Counted from the stretch's first letter, positions 53,598 through 62,501 are shown. The stretch is DNA of 64,000 bases from Chryseobacterium gregarium DSM 19109 (GCF_000430845.1 NZ_AUMU01000003.1:1-64000); one strand, 5' to 3'. Notes: generated by a model from the letters alone, not told the origin. Numbers and translations are program-made.

Positions 53598-54009
53598 ATA
53601 ACACCTGAAGGACACATGACATTTTAGCACAAAAACAAAATACCGAAAAATCTGATCAGTATTTCATTTTTGGCATGCTGGCAAAAATTCACTTATCAAT
53701 TCAAGTTAAATACAAATTCTTAAAGTCAACTCTCTACAAAGATATTTTTTTGATATAAAATGCCTTTAAAATATAGTTTGGTCACACCGTTAATTCATAA
53801 ATCATTACAGATGTTAAAATAATAAGCTCTATATAATCAATATTATTGATATTCTTTATGACCTTGTGCATAAAATAACTGTTTTTTATATAATATTTTT
53901 ACAAAACAGTTCAGATTACACTACCCGATTCACGGCATTCTTTCACTATCCTGGTGCAAAGCAAGCCGGGAATTTTTAACCTTTCTGAGCTGCAACATAT
54001 CCAAATTAT
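53598..54009. other. AT-rich intergenic region
   Basis: About 410 bases of very AT-rich sequence with no gene or clear repeat. It carries the promoter for the glycosyltransferase operon; no element could be placed with confidence. A plus-strand frame at 53954-54190 overlaps the glycosyltransferase and is not protein-like. Confidence 0.4.
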
Positions 54010-55107
54010 ATGCAGAATATTTTATGTTTCAGCCATTTACACTGGAATTTCGTGTATCAGCGACCGCAGCATCTGCTCAGTCGTTTCGCCAGACAGTACC
54101 ATGTCTATTACTTTGAAGAACCGCGTCATGGATCAGATGCTTATGAAATCGCGCAACAGGACGGCATTTCAATTGTCTCCCTGTTTGTAGATGACCGGGA
54201 TGCCGACCGCAACGGAAGATTAGAAAAACTGATTGACCGGTTTATTGCAGAACGGAACATAAAGGAATTCATCTGCTGGTACTATACCCCGATGGCCCTG
54301 GAATACACGGCTCATCTGGTACCACAGGTAATCGTTTATGATTCTATGGACGAGCTTTCAGCGTTCCGGTTCGCACCGCCCCAGCTTCTGCCGCTGGAAA
54401 ATGAACTCTTTAAAAAAGCTAATGTGGTTTTTACAGGCGGACATACGCTGTATCAAGCAAAAAAAGACCGCCACCATAACATTCATCCTTTTCCCAGCAG
54501 TATCGATAAGGAACATTTTCAGGCAGCCCGGCACAACGAAGCAGAGCCTGCGGATCAGAAAAATATTCCCCATCCGAGGTTCGGGTTCTACGGCGTTGTC
54601 GATGAACGGTTTGATATCGAACTCCTGAGGGAAGTTTCGGAAAGGAAACCCGAATGGCATTTCGTAATCATCGGCCCTGTGGTAAAAATTAATCCGGATG
54701 ACCTTCCGAGAGCAGAAAACATCCATTACCTGGGTCCGAAGAAATATGAAGAGCTCCCGTATTACATCAGCCACTGGGATATTGCGCTTGTCTTGTTTGC
54801 CCTGAATGAATCCACTGAGTTCATCAGCCCAACCAAAACCCCTGAATATCTTGCGGCAGGGCTTCCTGTTATTTCTACACCGATAAAAGATGTAGTCAAA
54901 CCTTATGGGGAAGAAAACCTGGTATACATTGCCAGTGATGCAGATACCTTTATCCTGTACGGTGAGGAAGAGCTTGCCAAAAAATCAAAAACGGAATGGC
55001 TGATGAAAGTCGATGAATTTCTGGCTGATGATTCCTGGGACAACACTTTTGACAAAATGAATGTATTGATTAACAACGTAAAAAAAAGCAACGGTATCTA
55101 TGTATGA
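54010..55107 (+). CDS. Glycosyltransferase (GT-B fold)
   Basis: A 365-residue cytoplasmic glycosyltransferase. The start FSHLHWNFVYQRPQHLLSRF is typical of a family annotated next to UDP-galactopyranose mutase. VIVYDSMDELSAF lies in the first Rossmann domain, and FGFYGVVDERFDIELLREVS opens the second (GT4-like). The donor-binding region has STEFISPTKTPEYLAAGLPV (P-x-K-x-x-E-Y-L-A-A-G-x-P-V), a hallmark of nucleotide-sugar-binding GT4 enzymes. It overlaps glf by eight bases, so UDP-galactofuranose may be its donor; this is inference. Confidence 0.88.
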   Translation: MQNILCFSHLHWNFVYQRPQHLLSRFARQYHVYYFEEPRHGSDAYEIAQQDGISIVSLFVDDRDADRNGRLEKLIDRFIAERNIKEFICWYYTPMALEYTAHLVPQVIVYDSMDELSAFRFAPPQLLPLENELFKKANVVFTGGHTLYQAKKDRHHNIHPFPSSIDKEHFQAARHNEAEPADQKNIPHPRFGFYGVVDERFDIELLREVSERKPEWHFVIIGPVVKINPDDLPRAENIHYLGPKKYEELPYYISHWDIALVLFALNESTEFISPTKTPEYLAAGLPVISTPIKDVVKPYGEENLVYIASDADTFILYGEEELAKKSKTEWLMKVDEFLADDSWDNTFDKMNVLINNVKKSNGIYV

Positions 55108-56206
55108 TTTCCTGATTGTCGGCTGCGGCTTTGCCGGATCAGTCCTGGCAGAACGACTGGCGAATGCCGGAAAAAAAGTATTAATCGTAGACAAGCGTGA
55201 CCATATTGCCGGCAATGCTTACGATCATTATAACAAAGACGGAATACTGATCCATAAATACGGCCCGCATATTTTCCACACCAATTCCGAAGAGGTATTT
55301 TCATACCTTAATAATTTTACGGAATGGCGCCCTTACGAACACCGTGTACTAGGCAGTGTAGACGGACAGCTGGTGCCGATTCCTATTAACCTGACCACCA
55401 TCAATACATTATACGGAAAAAACCTGACCTCTGATGAAGTGGTGGATTTTCTGGCATCAAAAGCCGAACAGCGGAAACCCGTGCTTACTTCTGAAGACGT
55501 GGTGCTGAATGCTGTGGGGAAAGAGCTGTATGAAAAGTTTTTCCGAGGCTATACCAAAAAACAGTGGGACCTGGATCCGTCTGAACTGGATGCCTCGGTT
55601 ACCGCAAGGGTTCCTACCAGGACCAATAAAGACGACCGGTATTTTACAGATACTTTTCAGGCAATGCCGAAAAACGGCTATACCGAAATGTTCAAAAAGA
55701 TGCTTTCCCATGAAAACATCCACATTATGCTGAATACCGATTACAAAGATATTGTTGATATCATTCCGCATAAAAAGCTGATCTACACAGGCCCGATTGA
55801 CACGTATTTTGATTACCGGTACGGGAAGCTGCCTTACCGCTCCATCGACTTCCGTTTTGAAACGCTGGATACGGAAAATTACCAGCAGACCGGGACCGTT
55901 AATTATCCCACCTCTAATCTGTATACGAGAATTACCGAATTTAAACATCTTACAGGACAGGTTCATCACAAGACTGCCATAGTGTACGAATATCCGAAAG
56001 CAGAGGGTGACCCTTACTACCCGATTCCTAGGAAAGAAAACCAGGAAGTGTATAACCAATATAAAAAGCTGGCGGAAGAAACCCCTGATGTTTATTTTAC
56101 CGGCCGTCTCGGGACCTACAAATATTATAATATGGACCAGGTAGTTGCCCAGTCGCTGGTTTTATTCAAAAAGATGACAAAGGAAGATGACGGAACCCAA
56201 TACTAA
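55100..56206 (+). CDS. glf: UDP-galactopyranose mutase
   Basis: A 368-residue flavoenzyme converting UDP-galactopyranose to UDP-galactofuranose. FAD-binding start FLIVGCGFAGSVLAERLANA with GKKVLIVDKRDHIAGNAYDH (residues about 3-45), then IHKYGPHIFHTNSEEVFSYL, the glf signature with the His near the flavin. FFRGYTKKQWDLDPSELDAS and VTARVPTRTNKDDRYFTDTF carry the substrate-binding Arg and Trp. The end PDVYFTGRLGTYKYYNMDQV supplies the second conserved Arg. Complete. It implies a galactofuranose-containing surface glycan. Confidence 0.96.
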   Translation: MYDFLIVGCGFAGSVLAERLANAGKKVLIVDKRDHIAGNAYDHYNKDGILIHKYGPHIFHTNSEEVFSYLNNFTEWRPYEHRVLGSVDGQLVPIPINLTTINTLYGKNLTSDEVVDFLASKAEQRKPVLTSEDVVLNAVGKELYEKFFRGYTKKQWDLDPSELDASVTARVPTRTNKDDRYFTDTFQAMPKNGYTEMFKKMLSHENIHIMLNTDYKDIVDIIPHKKLIYTGPIDTYFDYRYGKLPYRSIDFRFETLDTENYQQTGTVNYPTSNLYTRITEFKHLTGQVHHKTAIVYEYPKAEGDPYYPIPRKENQEVYNQYKKLAEETPDVYFTGRLGTYKYYNMDQVVAQSLVLFKKMTKEDDGTQY

Positions 56207-57380
56207 GTACAGAAATCCTGAAAAAAATTTCCGGTCATTCATCATGGCCGGATTTGAATGTGCCGATCACCAGAATGCATTCGGGGAACGGGTTGATCTT
56301 ATTGAGCTGACAGGGCACGACCGCTTTATTGATGAAGATTACAAAAGGCTTCGCAATATCGGCATCAATACGGTACGGGAAGGTATCCGCTGGAGCCAGG
56401 TAGAAAAAATACCTTTTCAGTATGACTGGAGCCAGGTGGAGGATATGATTACCTGTGCAAAGGAAAATGACATCGAGGTCATCTGGGACATCTGCCATTT
56501 CGGGTTTCCGGATGATCTTACGCCTTTACACCCTATGTTTGCCCGAAGGTTTTCGCATCTGTGCAGGGCTTTCGTACTGAAATACAGAAACCTCTGTCCT
56601 GAAGGCGACTTGGTAGTCACGCCCATTAATGAAGTCAGCTTTTTATCCTGGCTGGGCGGTGACGTCAGGGGAACAAGTCCCTACTGCATACACCAGGGAT
56701 GGGAAGTGAAATACATGCTGATGAAAGCCTATATTGAAGGGATTGAAAGGATGAAAGAGATTGATCCCGGAGTACAGATTATGAGCACCGAACCGCTGAT
56801 TCATATTATGTCTCCTGATCCTTCAGATACGGCATTGGTGCTGCATGCCAATGAAAAACATCAGGAGCAGTTTCAGGTGCTGGACATTCTCAGCGGGAAA
56901 ATGTGTCCGGAACTCAGAGGAAAACCGGAATATCTCGATATCATAGGCGTAAACTTTTATTATGACAACCAGTGGACGGTTACCGACCATCAGTACATCC
57001 CCTGGAATGAAACGCCGGCAAGCCCGTTCTGGAAAAGCCTTCATTCGCTTGTGGATGAAGTATTCATCAGATACGGGAGACCCATTGTCATTTCGGAGAC
57101 CAGCATGGCGGGAGATCAAAGGTATTCATGGCTGAAGATGATCAGCGAAGAATGCGCCTCTATGTTAAAAAGCGGCATTCCGCTGCTGGGATGCTGTATT
57201 TACCCGATTATCGACCGGCCCGACTGGGATTTCCCCCTTAACTGGCATCACAGCGGGGTTTGGGACATTAATAATCCTGAGACTTTGGAAAGGGAAATTC
57301 ATCATGAAAGTCTTATGGCTATACAGGAATTCCAGGAAAAGCTGGCAAGATCGGAAGCTTATATTCTGGAAGAGATGTAA
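56187..57380 (+). CDS. Glycoside hydrolase (GH-A clan, GH1-like)
   Basis: A 397-residue cytoplasmic (no signal peptide) TIM-barrel hydrolase. TVREGIRWSQVEKIPFQYDW is a typical GH1-like first barrel element. The acid/base Glu149 sits in DLVVTPINEVSFLSW after strand 4, and the nucleophile Glu304 in GRPIVISETSMAGD after strand 7, the clan A arrangement. IIGVNFYYDNQWTV and WDFPLNWHHSGVWD complete the pocket. The start overlaps glf by 20 bases; an ATG at 56244 is an alternative. Being inside the cell next to glf and a transferase, it may trim or recycle an oligosaccharide rather than digest polymers. Its specificity is unknown. Confidence 0.85.
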   Translation: MTEPNTKYRNPEKNFRSFIMAGFECADHQNAFGERVDLIELTGHDRFIDEDYKRLRNIGINTVREGIRWSQVEKIPFQYDWSQVEDMITCAKENDIEVIWDICHFGFPDDLTPLHPMFARRFSHLCRAFVLKYRNLCPEGDLVVTPINEVSFLSWLGGDVRGTSPYCIHQGWEVKYMLMKAYIEGIERMKEIDPGVQIMSTEPLIHIMSPDPSDTALVLHANEKHQEQFQVLDILSGKMCPELRGKPEYLDIIGVNFYYDNQWTVTDHQYIPWNETPASPFWKSLHSLVDEVFIRYGRPIVISETSMAGDQRYSWLKMISEECASMLKSGIPLLGCCIYPIIDRPDWDFPLNWHHSGVWDINNPETLEREIHHESLMAIQEFQEKLARSEAYILEEM

Positions 57381-57416
57381 TTTAGTATCATTTGAATTTT
57401 GGCCCTTACTTATCAT

Positions 57417-57450
57417 ATTCCCCTGATCAGGTATTCAGGGGGAATGTTTT
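57417..57450 (+). terminator. Terminator of the glycan operon
   Basis: Ten-base inverted repeat ATTCCCCTGA / TCAGGGGGAAT (one bulge) with an eight-base loop, followed by GTTTTATTT, about 37 bases after the hydrolase stop. Confidence 0.85.
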
Positions 57451-57828
57451 ATTTAATGGCCTGAAGAAGTTTGTTCATTAAGTTTAACCCCAACTCTTAA
57501 ACGATTCAAAATTTAAGATTGGGCCGAGCAAAAAAAAGAAAAATCGGTTTATTTGTGCTCCTGCAAATGATGATGATCACGCAGAATCTTATGTGCATTA
57601 AATCTGCTAAACTTAAAAAATCAGCGGGAAATTATTTTTTGAAATCAATTTAAGCAGGCCCCTGAACTGCTTATTTAAAATAGGTAATCTATTTTTTAAG
57701 ACATCTATAAATTAACCGACACGGCTATAACTAACAATACATATTGATTATCAGTAAATTAAACAATTTAAGATCCCATAAATAAAGGCATATCTTTAAT
57801 TTTAACAGCCCGAATACAAAAAAATTGT

Positions 57829-57836
57829 TACTTTTG
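57829..57836 (+). promoter_or_regulatory. Putative -7 box (TAnnTTTG type) of the exported-protein gene
   Basis: TACTTTTG, matching the Bacteroidota -7 consensus TAnnTTTG, about 80 bases before the ATG at 57918. The -33 element is not clear. Only a candidate. Confidence 0.35.
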
Positions 57837-57917
57837 CCTAGAGGAATACAAAATTGTTTTTTATATTTTTACTTCGTTAATGACATCATCAGATAAAAAA
57901 ACATCAGGAATCGCCTT

Positions 57918-58484
57918 ATGAGAAAAATAATTCTACTCTTTACATGCTTATTCGGTATTTCGGCTTTCTCACAAATTAAAGTGTTGAAAAACGTTACACT
58001 GGTAGAAATCGGTAAAGACAACTCCGTAGGTTTATATAAAAAAGAAGATAAGTTTACCATCAATTATCAGGATCTGAATACGGCCAACCTGAATACGTTC
58101 CGGTCTTTTTCTTTCCAGAATATCAATAAAGACGTATCAGGCCTATACGAACTGATCACCAACGGGTTTATTGATACCCCGGAAGGCAACATCGTCCTGG
58201 AGCTCCCTAATGATATTGTTGAGCTTCATTTTGAAAAAAACTTAGGCCAGCCTACGGTTCAATTTATTCAGTACATTAATAAAAACAGAAAGTACGTAGG
58301 AAAATCCCAGGTGCTTAACAAAAAACAGGTCGATAAGATTTTCGGAAAGCTGAACGGCAAGGCATCACTCTATGACAAGACGGCTCCGACCACTCCAGTG
58401 AATCCTGTAAACCCTTCGTCCGCGTCAGGCACAGCAGGTGTCAACAGCAATAACAGCGGCAAAAACAGAAATCCCGGAAAATAA
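57918..58484 (+). CDS. Exported protein of unknown function
   Basis: A 188-residue protein with signal peptide MRKIILLFTCLFGISAFSQ. The body carries VTLVEIGKDNSVGLYKKEDK, SGLYELITNGFIDTPEGNIV and LGQPTVQFIQYINKNRKYVG, and a low-complexity tail of Pro, Asn and Ser (TPVNPVNPSSASG). No family recognised; the layout is of a periplasmic or outer-membrane-associated protein. It is followed by a strong terminator before gldA. Confidence 0.7.
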   Translation: MRKIILLFTCLFGISAFSQIKVLKNVTLVEIGKDNSVGLYKKEDKFTINYQDLNTANLNTFRSFSFQNINKDVSGLYELITNGFIDTPEGNIVLELPNDIVELHFEKNLGQPTVQFIQYINKNRKYVGKSQVLNKKQVDKIFGKLNGKASLYDKTAPTTPVNPVNPSSASGTAGVNSNNSGKNRNPGK

Positions 58485-58509
58485 TTACTATTTTTAAAAT
58501 ATTAACCTG

Positions 58510-58537
58510 ACTCATTCTCCTGAATGAGTTTTTTTAT
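58510..58537 (+). terminator. Intrinsic terminator
   Basis: Perfect eight-base inverted repeat ACTCATTC / GAATGAGT with loop TCCT, followed by a T tract (TTTTTTTATTTT). It ends the exported-protein transcript just before gldA. Confidence 0.9.
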
Positions 58538-58540
58538 TTT

Positions 58541-58548
58541 TATTTTTG
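58541..58548 (+). promoter_or_regulatory. Putative -7 box upstream of gldA
   Basis: TATTTTTG matches TAnnTTTG 20 bases before the gldA ATG at 58569. It overlaps the end of the terminator T tract, so chance similarity is possible. Confidence 0.3.
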
Positions 58549-58568
58549 CAAAAAGCTCATTATCTGTT

Positions 58569-59288
58569 ATGTCTCTTCAAATACATCAATTAACCAAAAG
58601 ATTTGGTGAACAAACCGCCCTTAACAACATTAATATTTCTATTGAGAAAAATGAAATCATCGGTCTTCTGGGACCTAACGGCGCGGGAAAATCTACCCTG
58701 ATGAAGTCTATTGTCGGTGCCCTGAAAATTGATGAAGGCGAAATAGTTTTCAACGGTAAAAACATCACGGAACATGAAATCGAAACAAAGAAAAAGATCG
58801 GTTTCCTTCCTGAAAATAATCCGCTGTATCTGGAAATGTATGTTAAGGAATACCTCCAGTTTGTGGCCAATATCCATAAAATTTCCCCGGCCAGAGTGGA
58901 TGAAGTGATCGGACTGGTAGGCATTACGCCGGAGAAATCAAAAAAAATCGGACAGCTGTCCAAAGGATACAAACAAAGGGTCGGGCTTGCCCAGGCCATT
59001 ATCCACCAGCCAGACCTGCTGATCCTGGATGAACCTACCAACGGGCTGGATCCTAACCAGATCATTGAAATACGCAATGTAGTGAAAGAGATCGGGCAGC
59101 AGAAAACAGTACTTTTGTCTACCCACATTATGCAGGAAGTGGAAGCGCTTTGCTCACGGGTCATCCTGATCCATAAAGGAAATATTCTTCAGGACTGCGC
59201 GGTTGATGAGTTTAAAGGTAAATTCGGAAGCCTGGAAGAAGCTTTTGCCCACTACACCCAAACTGAAATTACGGAACCCGGTTATTAG
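58569..59288 (+). CDS. gldA: Gliding-motility ABC transporter ATPase GldA
   Basis: A 239-residue ABC ATPase. The ATG at 58569 (MSLQIHQLTKRFGEQTALNN) is chosen over an upstream start in the T-rich terminator. Walker A LLGPNGAGKSTLMKS, Q loop FLPENNPLYLEMYVKEYLQF, signature GQLSKGYKQRVGLAQAII, Walker B PDLLILDEPTNGLDPNQI and the H loop LLSTHIMQEVEALCSRV are complete. E-N-N-P-L-Y and the end EFKGKFGSLEEAF are characteristic of GldA, the ATPase of the GldA/F/G exporter. The permease genes gldF and gldG are not in the window. In non-gliding Chryseobacteria it probably serves general export. Confidence 0.85.
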   Translation: MSLQIHQLTKRFGEQTALNNINISIEKNEIIGLLGPNGAGKSTLMKSIVGALKIDEGEIVFNGKNITEHEIETKKKIGFLPENNPLYLEMYVKEYLQFVANIHKISPARVDEVIGLVGITPEKSKKIGQLSKGYKQRVGLAQAIIHQPDLLILDEPTNGLDPNQIIEIRNVVKEIGQQKTVLLSTHIMQEVEALCSRVILIHKGNILQDCAVDEFKGKFGSLEEAFAHYTQTEITEPGY

Positions 59289-59338
59289 TGGCTTTAAATT
59301 TGATGAGAATCAATCATCAACAACAAGCAATTAACAAC

Positions 59339-59776
59339 ATGATTAAAAAGATTTTATTCGGAGCGTTTTGTATCGTCCAATTTTCTGTGGCCTATGCCCA
59401 TGACAACCCTTCATCTTATCTTACGCCGGAGACCGGAACCGGACTTTACCAGCAGGTTCCTAAATCTGTCATTATCAAAACGAAAAAGTTTAGGATAAAA
59501 ATCGACCAGCAGCCTAACGGAAAGTATCTTTACCAATCCTGGGCAGCTAACGGAAAAATCACTTCAAAACCGAGCATGATCATCAGTGACGGAGAAATGA
59601 TTCCGGACGGTACCGGAGGAAATTATTATTTTGAATTTAACAACAATGGCTATACCTACCAGATCCAGAGGAATTATCTCACGGATTCTGCAAATAAAGC
59701 ACCGTATACACTTTACGTAAATGATCAAAATGGGAAAACCATTGTCAATCAGGATGGAAATGTGGTAAAATATTAA
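59339..59776 (+). CDS. Small exported protein of unknown function
   Basis: A 145-residue protein from the ATG at 59339 (the frame runs upstream into gldA, but MIKKILFGAFCIVQFSVAYA is a clear signal peptide). The mature part is beta-rich: SVIIKTKKFRIKIDQQPNGK, YLYQSWAANGKITSKPSMII and NYYFEFNNNGYTYQIQRNYL, ending INQDGNVVKY-like (NGKTIVNQDGNVVKY). The strand pattern suggests a small beta-sandwich. No family recognised. A terminator follows directly. Confidence 0.7.
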   Translation: MIKKILFGAFCIVQFSVAYAHDNPSSYLTPETGTGLYQQVPKSVIIKTKKFRIKIDQQPNGKYLYQSWAANGKITSKPSMIISDGEMIPDGTGGNYYFEFNNNGYTYQIQRNYLTDSANKAPYTLYVNDQNGKTIVNQDGNVVKY

Positions 59777-59780
59777 TCCG

Positions 59781-59808
59781 AACTCTCACTTTTAAGTGGG
59801 AGTTTTTT
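59781..59808 (+). terminator. Intrinsic terminator
   Basis: Eleven-base inverted repeat AACTCTCACTT / AAGTGGGAGTT (one G-T pair) with a two-base loop and a following TTTTT tract, just after the stop at 59776. Confidence 0.85.
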
Positions 59809-59846
59809 AAAGCTATTTAAATATAGATAAAAGTTATTAAATAAAT

Positions 59847-60656
59847 TCAGACCGTCTTTTGTGATGCAGATTTCTGTGTTACCTGAAAACAGCTTTCATT
59901 AAAGCTTTCCTTGGCAGCCTGGTATCCGATATTATAGATTTTTTCCAAACGGTCTTTCCTTCTTTCGAAAGTTCCGTAGCTTGATAAATCCTGGGATGAA
60001 ATAAACCAGTCGCAATAGCTAAACTTAATTTTCTCGACCCGGTATGAAAGCAGGTCGTAGGAACGCGATACAATGGCTTTAATGGACTTCAGGTCATCAA
60101 TTTTAATATTATGGGGTGGAGATACGAATACACCAATCATCTTATCACAATCTTCTCTGATGATGTCGGCAGGAAAGTTATTGAGCACCCCTCCGTCGCA
60201 ATACATCTCACCGTTGATGATGTAAGGCGTGGTAATTCCGGGAATAGAGCATGAGGCAATAATGGCATCTACGACTTTGAAATCCCGGTCAAATACTTTT
60301 TCGGTTCCGTTCACCAGCTCCGTAGCAACAATCCTTACTTCTTTATCCAGGTCTCCCAATTTCATATCTCCGAAAACAGGATTAAGGTAATTTCTGAAAA
60401 TAAGGGATGAAACCAACCCCGGCTGATTGAACGCAAAATGTTTCCAGTTGAAAAAATAAATAGAATTGAAGAATTCCAGGATTTCTTCAGGGGTTTTCCC
60501 GGCAGCATGGAGACAGCCAACGATTGAACCTGCACTGCAGCAGGAAAGGATATCCACTTCGATATTCTTTTCCCTTAGAAATTTTAAAACGCCTGCATGC
60601 GCAATGCCCTTGGTACCGCCTCCGGATAAAACAAGCCCGGTTTTTTCTGAATTCAT
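59847..60656 (-). CDS. Patatin-like phospholipase
   Basis: A 269-residue cytoplasmic patatin-type lipid acyl hydrolase. The oxyanion hole is TGLVLSGGGTKGIAHAGVLK (G-G-G-x-K/R-G), the Ser-Asp dyad comprises SCCSAGSIVGCLHAAG (nucleophile Ser) and MYCDGGVLNNFPADI (Asp in D-G-G). Note that the usual G-x-S-x-G elbow reads C-C-S-A-G: the first Gly is Cys. Otherwise complete. It may cleave membrane phospholipids or small lipids; the tail (CDWFISSQDLSSYGTF) is typical of the Bacteroidota group. Confidence 0.88.
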   Translation of the reverse strand: MNSEKTGLVLSGGGTKGIAHAGVLKFLREKNIEVDILSCCSAGSIVGCLHAAGKTPEEILEFFNSIYFFNWKHFAFNQPGLVSSLIFRNYLNPVFGDMKLGDLDKEVRIVATELVNGTEKVFDRDFKVVDAIIASCSIPGITTPYIINGEMYCDGGVLNNFPADIIREDCDKMIGVFVSPPHNIKIDDLKSIKAIVSRSYDLLSYRVEKIKFSYCDWFISSQDLSSYGTFERRKDRLEKIYNIGYQAAKESFNESCFQVTQKSASQKTV

Positions 60657-60752
60657 GAAATAAAATTAAGAAAACAGAAAGAAAAAAGCAGGATTATTTT
60701 TCCAAATGTATTGATTTTAAAATTATTTTAATAAATACAGGACCTGATTCCC

Positions 60753-61358
60753 TTAAACCGGGACTTTATATTTACTGATCAAGTAAGCCACAAAAAGGTT
60801 AGGAATCCAGCAAAGCCAGGCTACTATAAGATAAGACCCTTCGGGATTTCCTGTTATGGATTTCAGCAACGGAAACCATAATCTGAGCGTGACCGCTGCA
60901 AATGTACAGGCATAACTGTAGATCATAAGGCATTGATGTTTTTGGATATTCCCTTTTCTGATATATAAAATACCACTGACCGTGCTATACAGCCACACAC
61001 CACCCAAACAGATGAATCCCAGTGATGAAATTAATCCTCCATTGGCATAAATCCCCAAATACATACCGGCTATTGAGCTGATGATTACGGAGAACACATA
61101 TATCTTCCCTATTACTCTGTGTGTGGCAGGATTTTTTTCTCTAAACCTGCTTCCAAACTGTCTCCATCCTATAAATAATGCCACTCCTCCCAGAATAATA
61201 TGAGAAAGAAATGCACCTCTCCAGATGGTATTATGGGCAACTTCCGGAATCTTGGTACTCAGAAAGGTATGCTTATGGTCCAAGAAAACATAAATCAGCG
61301 GATATGTACCGATCAGTAAGGCAAAAATACAAATAATGACAAATAAAAATTTTCTCAT
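60753..61358 (-). CDS. DUF2306 membrane protein
   Basis: A 201-residue protein with about five membrane helices, from the ATG at 61358 (MRKFLFVIICIFALLIGTYP). Family blocks are HNTIWRGAFLSHIILGGVAL (helix 2 with the conserved His), RVIGKIYVFSVIISSIAGMY and HQCLMIYSYACTFAAVTLRL, the latter carrying the H-x-x-x-M-x-R/Y-S-Y-A signature of DUF2306, a family related to membrane haem-binding or redox proteins. Function unknown. Confidence 0.85.
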   Translation of the reverse strand: MRKFLFVIICIFALLIGTYPLIYVFLDHKHTFLSTKIPEVAHNTIWRGAFLSHIILGGVALFIGWRQFGSRFREKNPATHRVIGKIYVFSVIISSIAGMYLGIYANGGLISSLGFICLGGVWLYSTVSGILYIRKGNIQKHQCLMIYSYACTFAAVTLRLWFPLLKSITGNPEGSYLIVAWLCWIPNLFVAYLISKYKVPV

Positions 61359-61496
61359 GGTAATCACTTATTAAGTTTCAGCAAATATGGGAAATACAAT
61401 GGACACGAATGTTCCAAAATGAAAGATGGAACCCATTTTATCGGTACTTCCTATCCGGTACCTGGCACTTTAACATGTATATATAATTATACCTGA

Positions 61497-61913
61497 TTAT
61501 TTCGGATCTGAATTCCGGCTCTTCAAAAATTCCCTGGGAGAGATATCCATATACTTTTTGAAATTTCGGTTAAAAGAAGTTTTAGAATTGAATCCGCTTT
61601 CATAGGCCAGAGAAAGAATCGTGAATTTTTCATTTTCAGGCAGGACAGCAATTCTCTTGAATTCCTCAATCCTTGCCTGTTGATATAATCATAAAAAATT
61701 TTTATTTTTAATGGTATTAATCGTCTGAGACAGAATATTAGGATGGACTTCCAGCAGTTCCGCCGTATAATCAAGAGTCAGTTCCGGATCTTTAAACTAT
61801 GCTTTTTCTGCTTTGTCGAAATTATCAAGTAAAAGCCGGATAGAAATTTCTTTTTTCTTAGCCTTTGAATGTAATGAAATTCTAAAAACAAAGATATAAC
61901 TAGGGCTTATAAA
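61497..61913 (-). pseudogene. AraC-type regulator C-terminus, decayed
   Basis: The frame runs from the stop of the next gene to a TAA at 61497-61499. It reads FVFRISLHSKAKKKEISIRL, LLDNFDKAEKA, TAG (61797-61799), then FKDPELTLDYTAELLEVHPN with ILSQTINTIKNKNF, and after a slip FKRIAVLPENEKFTILSLAY, ESGFNSKTSFNRNFKKYMDI and SPREFLKSR. The slip has one extra T in a T run and one missing C about ten bases on, which cancel each other but leave a TGA between. The N-terminal sensor is missing. It has all helix-turn-helix parts but cannot be translated. Confidence 0.75.
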
Positions 61914-62501
61914 TTACTTCCTATCGAGTCTGGAATCATATAACCTTAAAATTTCAATATATTCCTGATCTGTTTTTACCCATTTCATCTTTTCTTTTAA
62001 ATCAGGATAGGTACTGATTATTTTTCCCAATTTTCCTTTCATGTCATTAAAAAAGCCTGAGTATAAAATATTTTTTTCTTTATCAACAAGATATCCTTTA
62101 ATTTCAAGTTGCATACGAAGCGTTGGATTATAATAATCTTTATACCAGCTTATATTTTTCCCTTCATACATAATTTCGATTAATCCTTTCTCTTGCGGCA
62201 GTCGTTTTGAAGAAGAAAAATATTCATGTTTTATATTATTCTCATCTGTTATTTTAATGTATTCAACATCAGCCGGTTCTACCCAGGTTTCATTTCCACT
62301 TTCATCTTACATTTTCATTTTGAATAAAACTGTTGCAAAGTAATATTTTTTGTTCGTAAATCTGCCTACATTTCTCACTTAGGCTTTTATTGTATCATTT
62401 GAATTCTTCAACACATATTCAGCCGGAAAAAATCCCTTTATTTCCTGAGAAAACATGAAATTAAAACAAAAGAAAAATAGTAAAAAAATTAGTTTTTTCA
62501 T
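61914..62501 (-). pseudogene. Exported protein gene with two in-frame TAA codons
   Basis: A 196-codon frame with a signal peptide (MKKLIFLLFFFCFNFMFSQ). Codons 41 (62379-62381) and 65 (62307-62309) are TAA, and both flanks remain in frame: EIKGFFPAEYVLKNSNDTIK / VRNVGRFTNKKYYFATVLFK / DESGNETWVEPADVEYIKIT, then YEGKNISWYKDYYNPTLRMQ, LEIKGYLVDKEKNILYSGFF and DQEYIEILRLYDSRLDRK. Each stop differs from a Lys or Gln codon by one base. No frameshift is seen. The protein family is unknown but the frame is coding-like throughout. Confidence 0.75.

Noticed and set aside
55457..56059. 200-codon minus-strand frame opposite glf
   Set aside because: Shadow of the glf codon pattern; composition is rich in Phe, His and Arg without any domain.
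37759..62501. Stop-codon reassignment or programmed readthrough as explanation for in-frame TGA, TAA and TAG
   Set aside because: All three stops end intact genes normally in this window, the interrupted codons differ between genes, and no common sequence context is visible.
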